Part shown: positions 26,411 to 34,139 of the stretch, one piece after another
How positions within the stretch are numbered: the first letter of the stretch is position 1
Layout of the letters: each line of letters opens with the position of its first letter
DNA from: Leifsonia aquatica H1aii
GTDB lineage: Bacteria > Actinomycetota > Actinomycetes > Actinomycetales > Microbacteriaceae
Reading direction: 5' to 3'
Length of the DNA: 64,000 nt
Assembly (NCBI RefSeq): GCF_000633535.1
Contig: NZ_AYMR01000014.1
Coordinates: forward strand, 1 to 64,000
Made by a program: the position numbers and the translations under genes
The notes under the pieces: model-generated
Databases searched by the model: none
What the model saw: only the letters and a program-made list of their open reading frames with translations
Told to the model about the DNA's origin: nothing

Positions 26411-27649
26411 CTACTCTCCGGAGTCGGCCGGAGCCGGCTCCGGAGCTCCCCGGGTGACCCGCGGCCGCAGTGCGGGGGCGCTGATGAACGCGGCCGCCAT
26501 CAGAGCCACGACGAGCCACAGCGCACCGAGCAGGCCGGTCGAGTGCGCGACGAGCCCGAGCACGGGGGGTCCGGCGAGGTTGGCGAGGTAGCCGATGGAG
26601 GCGACGACGCTGACTCGGGCGGCCGCATTGCCGCCGCCCTCCGCCGCGGCCGACATCCCGAGCGGGAAGCCCATCGAGACGCCGACGGCCCAGAGCATGA
26701 CGCCGACGAGCACCATCCAGAGTTCGCCGCCGAGGATGAAGAGCAGCAGACCGACGATTCCGAGGGCCGTGGTCCAGCGGATGGTCGCCACACGGCCCAG
26801 CCGGTCGACCACGGGACCGCCGAAGATCCGGGTCGCGGCCTCGCTGGCGGCGAAGATCGTGAAGAAGAGGGCGGCGATCGCGGCCGTCTGGCCGTGGTCG
26901 TCCTTCACCGACAGCGTCAGCCAGGTGTTGGCCGAGCCCTCGCCGAGCTCCACGCCCAGCATCACGACGCCGATCACGAGGAGGCGCACATCCATCCAGC
27001 CGCGCAGCCACTGCTTCACCCGCACCGCGACGGGCGGCCGCGCGGGAGTCTCGGCCGTCACCGGGGCGGCGGCGGGAATGGCCCGCGCCATGGCCAGGGT
27101 CACGACCACCACGACGACACCCAGCGCCATGAACTGGGCAGAGGGGGCGATGCCGAGGGCGGCGCAGGCCGCGCCGATCCCGGACCCGATCGCCGCACCG
27201 ACGGACCACGCGGCGTGCATCAGGGGCATCAGCGTCTTCGCGGCGGCCTGCTCGATCGCCGCGCCCTCCACATTGATGAGCACGTCGAGCGTCCCGATCC
27301 CGAGCCCGACCGTGACGAAGCCGATCGCGACCAGGGGGACCGACTGCAGCAGGAGCGCCCCGCCGAGAAGCACGAGCGAGCCCGCGATCGTCAGCAGCGC
27401 CGTCGACACGGCCCAGCGGCCGCCGAGCCGGCCGAGCAGCGGGGTCGACAGGCCGAGCCCGGCGATCGAGCCCACGGTGGAGCAGGCGATGAGCACACCG
27501 ACCGTCGGGGTGTCGATGTTCAGCTCGCGCATCAACTCGGGGAGTCGCGGCCCCCAGGTCGCGATCGTCACCCCGCCGAGCCCGAAGGCGGCGGTGATCG
27601 CGTTGCGCCAGCGGACCAGTGCGCGGCGGTCGAGAGCGGTCTGCGTCAT
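26411..27649 (-). CDS. MFS transporter
   Basis: 412 residues with 12 predicted membrane helices. The first half has GGVTIATWGPRLPEL and GLGLSTPLLGRLGGRW, an A-motif-like loop; the second half has GGPVVDRLGRVATIRW. The pattern resembles the YbjJ-like MFS group, with unknown cargo. The ATG at 27649 is preceded by GAGGTCC. Divergent from the SDR at 27762. Confidence 0.9.
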   Translation of the reverse strand: MTQTALDRRALVRWRNAITAAFGLGGVTIATWGPRLPELMRELNIDTPTVGVLIACSTVGSIAGLGLSTPLLGRLGGRWAVSTALLTIAGSLVLLGGALLLQSVPLVAIGFVTVGLGIGTLDVLINVEGAAIEQAAAKTLMPLMHAAWSVGAAIGSGIGAACAALGIAPSAQFMALGVVVVVVTLAMARAIPAAAPVTAETPARPPVAVRVKQWLRGWMDVRLLVIGVVMLGVELGEGSANTWLTLSVKDDHGQTAAIAALFFTIFAASEAATRIFGGPVVDRLGRVATIRWTTALGIVGLLLFILGGELWMVLVGVMLWAVGVSMGFPLGMSAAAEGGGNAAARVSVVASIGYLANLAGPPVLGLVAHSTGLLGALWLVVALMAAAFISAPALRPRVTRGAPEPAPADSGE

Positions 27650-27749
27650 CACAGGGACCTCGGATCGGATCGGATGGGAAGGAGGGAAAACCGAGTAACG
27701 ATCGGTGTCCTCGTCGATCGTACACGCGGCGGCCGTCGCTCTCGCCTGC

Positions 27750-27755
27750 GATGAT
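27750..27755 (+). promoter_or_regulatory. Weak -10-like hexamer before the 27762 SDR gene
   Basis: GATGAT, 6 nt before the ATG at 27762. The distance fits the leaderless pattern, but the first base deviates from TAnnnT. Confidence 0.25.
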
Positions 27756-27761
27756 GGACGG

Positions 27762-28658
27762 ATGGCGAGAACGGTTCGGGGTGCACGTGTGCTCATCACC
27801 GGGGCCGCGTCCGGGATGGGGCGGTTGTACGCGGAGCGCGCCGTGCGCGAGGGCGCACGCGCGGTCGTCCTCTGGGACCGCGACGCCGCCGCCCTCGACG
27901 CGTTGACCGCCGCCCTGCGTGCCGAGATCCTGACCGGCCGGTCCGCCACGGCGTGGGATGCACCGCCGCGCTCGCCCTCCTCCGCCGCGGGCCGCCCCGC
28001 CACCAGCGTGCACCCGTTCGTCCTCGACCTGGGGGAGCTCGGCGCCATCGCGCAGAGCGCGCAGGCAGTCCGTCGTGAGCTCGGCGGCGTCGACGTGCTC
28101 ATCAACAACGCGGGGATTGTGCGCGGCAAGTTCTTCTGGGAGCACGACAACGGCGCCGACACCCGACCCACCATGCAGGTCAACGCCCTCGCCCCGATGT
28201 ACGTCACGCGGGAGTTCCTGACCGGGATGATCGAGAGCTCACGTGAGGCGCGCGTGGTGAACATCGCGTCGGCCGCCGGCACCCTCTCCAATCCGCGCAT
28301 GAGCGTCTACGCCGCCAGCAAGTGGGCGGTCATCGGCTGGAGCGACAGCATGCGCCTCGAGCTGGAGCAGCAGGGGTTCGGGCACGTGAAGGTGACGACC
28401 GTCGCTCCCAGCTACATCGACACCGGGATGTTCGAGGGCGCCCGCGGCCCGCTGCTGACGCCCGTGCTCGCGCCGGAGTACGTGGTCGACAAGGTCTGGA
28501 AGGCCATGCTCGCCGGTCGGCCGCTGCTCATGCTGCCGTGGTCGGTCGGACTGGCTCGCGTATTGAAGGGCGTGCTGCCGACGCGGGCGTGGGATGCGGT
28601 GGCCGAGCGCCTCGGTGTCTATCACTCCATGGACTTCTTCACCGGCCGCCGCCCGTAG
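27762..28658 (+). CDS. SDR family oxidoreductase
   Basis: 298 residues, classical SDR. The cofactor motif is TGAASGMGRLYAE, followed by INNAGIVRGK, the catalytic Ser in NIASAAGTLS and YAASK. It has an insertion of about 30 residues between strands 2 and 3 (AEILTGRSATAWDAPPRSPS). The C-terminal portion after GPLLTPVLAPEYVVDKVW suggests a lipid- or sterol-type substrate, as in membrane-associated SDRs, but this is weak. Convergent with the arginase-family gene 14 bp away. Confidence 0.9.
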   Translation: MARTVRGARVLITGAASGMGRLYAERAVREGARAVVLWDRDAAALDALTAALRAEILTGRSATAWDAPPRSPSSAAGRPATSVHPFVLDLGELGAIAQSAQAVRRELGGVDVLINNAGIVRGKFFWEHDNGADTRPTMQVNALAPMYVTREFLTGMIESSREARVVNIASAAGTLSNPRMSVYAASKWAVIGWSDSMRLELEQQGFGHVKVTTVAPSYIDTGMFEGARGPLLTPVLAPEYVVDKVWKAMLAGRPLLMLPWSVGLARVLKGVLPTRAWDAVAERLGVYHSMDFFTGRRP

Positions 28659-28672
28659 TCGGGCCCGCGCGC

Positions 28673-29572
28673 TCAGCCGCGAGCGCTCCCGACCGTGGAG
28701 ATCGGGCCGACCAGGATGTCGGCGAGCAGGCGCGCGTAACGGCCGTCCGGATCGAGGTCGGGGTCGAACACGGTGATCGAGGCTCCGATCGCTCCGGGGG
28801 CCAGTGCTCCGAGGAGGTCCGACAGGCCATCGGCCGACAGGCCGCCCGGGTCGGGACTGTCCACGGCCGGCATCACGCTCGGGTCGAGCACATCGACATC
28901 GACCTGGAGCCAGTATCCGGAGCCCGCGACGCGATGCACGAGGGCGGAGAGCGTCGCGGGCGTCGACGCGATGATGTCGCGCGCGGAGACGACGGCGCCG
29001 AGGTGCGCGCGTGCGTCGGCGGCGTGCTCGTCGTCGTCGCGATGGCCCAGGTGGACGGCGCGCGACGGCACGACGTAGGGGCCGAGACCGTCGATGTCGG
29101 AGAGGGCGGGGGAGTGCAGGCCGATCGCGGCCGCGAGGTCCTCTCCCGCGACGCTGCCCCAGCGGTCGCTGTTGCCGGGGTGGCGGAAGTCGGTGTGCCC
29201 GTCGATGTGGACCAGCCCGCTGCGGCCCCGCCGGGCGAGGGCGACGCCGATCCCGACGAGTACGCTGCAGTCTCCGCCGATGACGACGGGAGAGTCCCCG
29301 GCGTCGAGGATCTCGGTCAGTCGACCCGCGAGCCGCCGCGCATGGTCGACCAGGGCGATCTCGTTGCGGACGACGCCCAGGGGCCGTTCCGCGTCGTCAT
29401 CGACGTAGCGGCCGGGGACGATCACGCCGGCCTCGCGCGCGCCGAGAGCCTGGAGGCGTGCGAACAGCCCCGCCTCCCGGAGTGCCTCCGGCGCCTTCGA
29501 CGCGCCGGGGACACTGCCCGGGCGCGGAGGGCGGAGCCCCAGATCGGTCGGGGCGGACACGAGTGCGATCAC
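28673..29572 (-). CDS. Arginase/agmatinase family protein
   Basis: 299 residues. The binuclear-metal motifs are present in variant form: GGDCSV (usually GGDH), HIDGHTDF (usually DAHxD) and QVDVDVLDPS. The Cys in place of the first metal His and the Gly in DGHTD mean the exact substrate and metal geometry may differ from arginase. It starts at GTG. Downstream of the TetR gene with a 68-bp gap on the same strand. Confidence 0.85.
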   Translation of the reverse strand: MIALVSAPTDLGLRPPRPGSVPGASKAPEALREAGLFARLQALGAREAGVIVPGRYVDDDAERPLGVVRNEIALVDHARRLAGRLTEILDAGDSPVVIGGDCSVLVGIGVALARRGRSGLVHIDGHTDFRHPGNSDRWGSVAGEDLAAAIGLHSPALSDIDGLGPYVVPSRAVHLGHRDDDEHAADARAHLGAVVSARDIIASTPATLSALVHRVAGSGYWLQVDVDVLDPSVMPAVDSPDPGGLSADGLSDLLGALAPGAIGASITVFDPDLDPDGRYARLLADILVGPISTVGSARG

Positions 29573-29640
29573 ACGGTCAGCCTGCCAGGTGCGGGCCGGT
29601 TCCGCTCCGTTCGACGGGCCGGCTCATTCGGCGGTCCCGT

Positions 29641-30228
29641 TCAGCGGGCGGCGATGCCCTCCCACAGCTGGTCGAGCGCGGCGTCCACGACGACCTCGGT
29701 CGCGTACTCCTCGAGCATCCCCTGCGCCGCGAGCACTGCGACGCCGTGCATGTGGGCGTGCACGACGACGGCGAAGACGCCGGGGTCGCCCGCCCGGACC
29801 TCGCCCGCGGCCTGCGCCTCGGCGATCAGGTCGCGCGCGACGAGCATGCCGCGGTAGCCGGTCTCGCGCAGGAGGTCGCTGGCCGCGTCGTCGTGCTTGG
29901 TCGTGTACATCAGGTGAAGCAGCTCGGGCCGGTCGGTGGCGAAGGCGACGTAGGCGCGGGCGGTGCGCTCGAATCGGCTGCGGAAGTCGCCGGCGCCGGC
30001 AGCGGCCTCCGCGAGCCGCGCGTTCATGGCCTCGAACCCGTCGAGCGCCAAGGCGTCGAGGAGTGCCTGCTTGTCGCGGAAGTGCCGTGCAGGCGCGCCG
30101 TGGCTGACCCCGAGATCGCGCGCGACCTGGCGCAGCGACAGGCCGTCGACTCCGACCTCCCGCAGAGCGACCTCCGCCTGCGCGAGCAGGGCCGTGCGCA
30201 GGTTGCCGTGGTGGTACGCGGTCGTCAT
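29641..30228 (-). CDS. TetR family regulator
   Basis: 195 residues. The N-terminal HTH is LSLRQVARDLGVSHGAPARHFRDKQALLDAL (about 30-60), preceded by YHHGNLR typical of a common TetR subgroup. The C-terminal ligand domain is Ala-rich. It is divergent from the SDR at 30335, and a TetR-type palindrome lies in the shared region, so it probably represses that SDR and possibly itself. It starts leaderless (TAGGAT 6 nt upstream). Confidence 0.9.
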   Translation of the reverse strand: MTTAYHHGNLRTALLAQAEVALREVGVDGLSLRQVARDLGVSHGAPARHFRDKQALLDALALDGFEAMNARLAEAAAGAGDFRSRFERTARAYVAFATDRPELLHLMYTTKHDDAASDLLRETGYRGMLVARDLIAEAQAAGEVRAGDPGVFAVVVHAHMHGVAVLAAQGMLEEYATEVVVDAALDQLWEGIAAR

Positions 30229-30234
30229 GACGGC

Positions 30235-30240
30235 ATCCTA
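30235..30240 (-). promoter_or_regulatory. -10 box, leaderless start of the TetR gene
   Basis: TAGGAT on the minus strand, 6 nt before the ATG at 30228. Confidence 0.5.
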
Positions 30241-30255
30241 TCGCCCGAGTAGACG

Positions 30256-30284
30256 TTGACAACATTGCAGACAGTGTCTACATT
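30256..30284 (+). promoter_or_regulatory. Promoter with embedded TetR operator for the SDR gene
   Basis: TTGACA (30256-30261), a 17-nt spacer and TACATT (30279-30284) form a near-consensus housekeeping promoter. TGCAGACAGTGTCTACA (30266-30282) is a 17-bp palindrome with 7 of 8 matching pairs inside spacer and -10. An outer GTAGAC/GTCTAC pair (30249, 30276) adds symmetry. Repressor bound here would exclude RNA polymerase. Confidence 0.65.
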
Positions 30285-30334
30285 GAAGCTCGGGAGACCA
30301 CAGGGGTCGCCCGATCGAACGGACGGCGGAGAAC

Positions 30335-31129
30335 ATGGCCATCGATTTCGCGGGGCGCACGGCCCTGATCACCGGGGCGAGCTCGGGACTCGGGGCGGAG
30401 TTCGCCCGCCGGCTCGCGGCGCGCGGGGCGGATCTGGTGCTCGTCGCCCGACGAGGTGAGCTGCTCGAGGAGCAGGCGGCCGAGCTGCGCTCGCAGCACG
30501 GCGTGACCGTCACTCCGATCGCGATGGACCTCGCCCGCCCCGGTGTCGGCGCGGAGCTGCGGGAGCGGCTCGCGGCGCGCTCCATCAGGGTGAGCACGCT
30601 GATCAACAACGCGGGGTTCGCGACCTATAACGCGTTCATCGACGAGGACCCGGAGCGCATCGCGGCCGAGATCCAGCTCGACGTCGCGACCCTCGTCGAT
30701 CTGACGCGCGCGTTCCTGCCGGAGATGATCGCGCACGGCACGGGCGCTCTCGTCAACGTCGCCAGCACGGCGGCCTACCAGCCACTCCCCGGCATGGCCG
30801 TCTACGGCGCGAGCAAGGCGTTCGTCCTGTCGTTCACCGAGGCGATCGCCGTGGAGACGAAGGCCTCGGGCGTCCGTGTGCTGGCCCTCAGCCCGGGCGC
30901 GACGCGCACCGAGTTCTTCGACGTCGTCGGCACGGAGGCCGCCGCCGTCGGCGGGTATCAGACGCCGGAACAGGTGATCACCACGGCCCTGAAGGCGCTG
31001 GACAGGCGGCGCACCCCGGCCTCCGTGGTCTCGGGCCGGGCCAACCGGCTGAGCTCGACGTTCGCGGCCCTCGCTCCACGCTCGCTCGCGGCGGCGGCGG
31101 CGGGTCGGATGCTCGCCTCCGGCGCCTGA
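30335..31129 (+). CDS. SDR family oxidoreductase (TetR-regulated)
   Basis: 264 residues. TGASSGLGAEFARRLAARG binds the cofactor, and VARRGE suggests NADP preference. LINNAGFATY, NVASTAAYQPLPG and YGASK complete the active site; SPGATRTEFFD follows. It is similar to the DltE/YqjQ-like SDRs. It sits behind a strong promoter with a TetR operator and is the evident target of the adjacent repressor, so it is probably induced by a small molecule. Confidence 0.9.
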   Translation: MAIDFAGRTALITGASSGLGAEFARRLAARGADLVLVARRGELLEEQAAELRSQHGVTVTPIAMDLARPGVGAELRERLAARSIRVSTLINNAGFATYNAFIDEDPERIAAEIQLDVATLVDLTRAFLPEMIAHGTGALVNVASTAAYQPLPGMAVYGASKAFVLSFTEAIAVETKASGVRVLALSPGATRTEFFDVVGTEAAAVGGYQTPEQVITTALKALDRRRTPASVVSGRANRLSSTFAALAPRSLAAAAAGRMLASGA

Positions 31130-31231
31130 CCTCGATCGGCCGGTTCACCCCCGAATGGGTGGCGAACCTGAGAGAACTCACATACAGTGCCCCGTACGCG
31201 CAGCACCGCGGCTGCGCGGAAGGGAGCACTC

Positions 31232-32635
31232 GTGAGCGATCCGTCCTGGACCCAGGTGGTCAAGACCGTCGAACCAGAGCAGCCGGAACTCAAGCGGGCC
31301 CTGGGGCCCGGACTGCTGCTGCTGTTCATCGTCGGCGACATCCTCGGCACCGGCGTCTACGCCCTCACTGGCCAGGTGGCGGCAGAAGTGGGAGGCGCTG
31401 CCTGGCTGCCGTTCCTGCTCGCGTTCGGCGTCGCGACGCTCACCGCGTTCTCGTACCTCGAGCTGGTCACCAAGTACCCGCAGGCCGCCGGTGCCGCGCT
31501 CTACACGCACAAAGCGTTCGGCATCCACTTCCTGACGTTCATCGTCTGCTTCGTGGTCATGACCTCGGGCATCACGTCGGCGTCGACCGCCTCGCGCGCG
31601 TTCGCCGTGAACCTCGGGATCGGCTTCGGCCTCCCGGATGACAACCTCGCGACGATGCTCGTCGCCCTCGCCTTCATCGTCCTCATCATGCTGGTGAACC
31701 TGCGAGGCGTGACCGAGAGCGTGTGGCTCAACGTCGTGCTGACCCTGGTGGAGCTGTCCGGACTCCTGCTGGTGATCTTCATCGGACTGTGGGCGATCTC
31801 GGGCGGCAACGCCGACTGGTCGCGGGTGGTCGCGTTCGAGACGCCGGAGGACAAGAACGTGCTGCTCGCCGTGAGCACGGCGACCTCCCTCGCCTTCTTC
31901 GCCATGGTCGGCTTCGAGGACTCGGTCAACATGGCGGAGGAGACCAAGAACCCCAGCCGGATCTTCCCGAAGATGATGCTCAGCGGCCTCGGGGTCGCCG
32001 CGGTGATCTATGTTCTCGTCTCCATCACCGTCGTCGCTCTGGTGCCGATCGGGGAACTGGCCGGCAGCGAGACCCCGCTGGTGATGGCCGTGCAGGCGGG
32101 AGCCCCGGGCTTCCCGATCAACGACCTCCTGCCGTTCATCTCGATGTTCGCCGTCGCCAACACCGCGCTCATCAACATGATGATGGCCAGCCGCCTGCTC
32201 TACGGCATGGCCAAGCAGGGCGTGCTGCCGCCGTTCCTGGCCTCGGTGTCGCCGAAGCGGCGGACGCCGTGGACGGCCATCCTGTTCACCAGCGCCCTGG
32301 CCGTTGCGCTCATCGTCTACGTCTCGCTCGACCCGCAGGGGTCGATCGTGGCGCTCCTGGGCGGCACGACCTCCCTGCTCCTGCTGGTGGTCTTCGCGAT
32401 CGTGAACATCGCGGTGCTCGTGCTGCGCCGGCAGCCCGTGGATCACCAGCACTTCCGCACCCCGACCGTGCTGCCGGTGATCGGAGCGATCACCTGCCTC
32501 TACCTGGTCTTCCCGTGGACCTCCGGGCGGCCGGGAGGGCAGTACGGCATCGCCCTGGCACTGTTGACGATCGGCGTGCTGCTGTGGGTGGTCGAGCGGA
32601 TCTACGCGGCTGTGCGGAAGCGCTCCGCGGGCTGA
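31232..32635 (+). CDS. APC family amino-acid permease
   Basis: 467 residues with 12 predicted helices. It opens with PELKRALGPGLLLLFIVGDILGTGVYALTG, the APC TM1 motif with the unwound GxG segment. FFAMVGFEDSVNMAEETKNPSR is the conserved TM6-loop. It probably imports amino acids or polyamines. GTG at 31232 is preceded by GGAAGGGAG; an earlier in-frame GTG at 31187 lacks one. A 9-bp imperfect hairpin (31142-31168, GGTTCACCC/GGGT-GAACC) lies upstream of its leader. Confidence 0.9.
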   Translation: MSDPSWTQVVKTVEPEQPELKRALGPGLLLLFIVGDILGTGVYALTGQVAAEVGGAAWLPFLLAFGVATLTAFSYLELVTKYPQAAGAALYTHKAFGIHFLTFIVCFVVMTSGITSASTASRAFAVNLGIGFGLPDDNLATMLVALAFIVLIMLVNLRGVTESVWLNVVLTLVELSGLLLVIFIGLWAISGGNADWSRVVAFETPEDKNVLLAVSTATSLAFFAMVGFEDSVNMAEETKNPSRIFPKMMLSGLGVAAVIYVLVSITVVALVPIGELAGSETPLVMAVQAGAPGFPINDLLPFISMFAVANTALINMMMASRLLYGMAKQGVLPPFLASVSPKRRTPWTAILFTSALAVALIVYVSLDPQGSIVALLGGTTSLLLLVVFAIVNIAVLVLRRQPVDHQHFRTPTVLPVIGAITCLYLVFPWTSGRPGGQYGIALALLTIGVLLWVVERIYAAVRKRSAG

Positions 32636-32819
32636 CGCGGGGCCGGAGGCTGTCGCCGGCCAGGATGCTGCGGAGTCCGTTCCCCTGCGGAAGTGACGCC
32701 GAGACGGGGAATTCCCAGCGTCCCTTTCGGGGGATTCTGCCCTCTCGCCGACCTCGCTAGCGTGGGGCGTCGTCGCGTCGTCGGACCGGACGACACCACC
32801 CGACGGAAGGACCGGCACG

Positions 32820-33989
32820 ATGGCGCACCACTCACGGCGGCGGGCAGGACTGCTCCTCTCGCTCACTCTGGCCGCTCTGCTGGGGGCGGCGGGCGTCGCC
32901 TCGTCCGCCCCGGCGGTCGCGGCGACCGTCGACGACGGCTCGTCCATCTACGTCGGTGCGCGTCAGGGCTACGGCGGGACCGGTGTGTTCCCCCTCTACG
33001 CGAGCGCCCCCGCCGACCCGGCGAACCCCGGCGACCCCGACCTGTGGGCGTACTGCATCGAGCACGACGTGCACGCCGAGACCGGGCTCGAGGGGGTCGT
33101 CGGCGACGCCTCCGGCTTCCTCGGCACCAACTACTTCACCGACCCGGCCGTCCAGAGCAAGATCTTCTGGGTGCTCGCCCACAGCTACCCGGCGCTCAGC
33201 CTGGCGGACTTCGGTGCGGCGGTCGGCGTCCCCGGCATCTCCCGCAACGATGCGATCGAAGCCACCCAGTATGCGATCTGGCGCTACACCGAGCTCACGT
33301 GGGACGCCGCGTGGGACTTCACGACCCCTGCCTCCGGGACGGCGTACGGATACCTCCTCGCCGGCGCCAACGCGAGCACCGGGACCGTGCCCGATACGGC
33401 GAAGGTCGCTGTGAGCGTCCCGGCGGCCGCCCCGACCGCCGGCCGGCTCGTCGGGCCGTTCGTGGTCACCTCCAACCGGCCGACCGTCCAGGTCTCGGTC
33501 GCGCCTGCCGTTCCGGTAACCGACGCCACCGGAAACCCCGTCGACCTGAACGCCGTCACCGACGGCCAGGAGCTCTATCTGGATCTGCGCGGCAAGACCG
33601 CGGCGGGAGGTGCGACGATCACCGCCACCGTCGCGGGTTCGTCGGTCGACGGACACATCGTCTCGGTCCCGACGGCGGCGGGAGGCATCCCGACGGCCGC
33701 CTCCCATGCCCAGTCGATCGTCCTGGTCGCCGGTGCCTCCGCGACGACCGACGCCCAGGCCTCCGTCCAGTGGGCGGCGACGGCGGTCCCCACCACGTCG
33801 TCGCCCGGCGCGAGCCCGGCCCCGTCCGCCACCGCGGCCACGGCACCATCGACCACCGCGACCACGAGCCTCGCCGCAACGGGTTCCGCGCTCCCGGCAG
33901 GAGCGGCGGCCGTGGGGCTCGTCGCGATCCTCGCGGGACTCGGCGTCGCCGTGCGGAGCCGGTGGACGCGAACCCGACGCCAGCACTGA
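32820..33989 (+). CDS. Thioester-domain surface protein with sorting signal
   Basis: 389 residues. A signal peptide ends near APAVAA (36). The thioester (TED) domain carries Cys79 in WAYCIEHD and Gln150 in EATQYAIWRYTE; in Gram-positive TED adhesins such residues form an internal Cys-Gln thioester that covalently captures host or surface amines. Two Ig-like stretches follow (about 195-320), then a Thr/Ser/Pro stalk and the LAATG sorting signal at 351, hydrophobic helix and basic tail. The ATG has a GGAAGGA ribosome binding site. A TAGCGT -10-like box lies about 60 nt upstream. Next to the sigma-fusion gene. Confidence 0.9.
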   Translation: MAHHSRRRAGLLLSLTLAALLGAAGVASSAPAVAATVDDGSSIYVGARQGYGGTGVFPLYASAPADPANPGDPDLWAYCIEHDVHAETGLEGVVGDASGFLGTNYFTDPAVQSKIFWVLAHSYPALSLADFGAAVGVPGISRNDAIEATQYAIWRYTELTWDAAWDFTTPASGTAYGYLLAGANASTGTVPDTAKVAVSVPAAAPTAGRLVGPFVVTSNRPTVQVSVAPAVPVTDATGNPVDLNAVTDGQELYLDLRGKTAAGGATITATVAGSSVDGHIVSVPTAAGGIPTAASHAQSIVLVAGASATTDAQASVQWAATAVPTTSSPGASPAPSATAATAPSTTATTSLAATGSALPAGAAAVGLVAILAGLGVAVRSRWTRTRRQH

Positions 33990-34139
33990 CGCCTCTCCGG
34001 CCGCGTCACATCGTGCTCCGCCGCGACTCGTGCGGAGGGGGGATCCGCGTGACGATCGGACGCCTCCGTGGCGGCGGCGTAGTCGCGGGTGCGCGCCGGA
34101 CCCCTTCGTCCTGAGAAGGTATGTACCTGGGGAGGGAAC

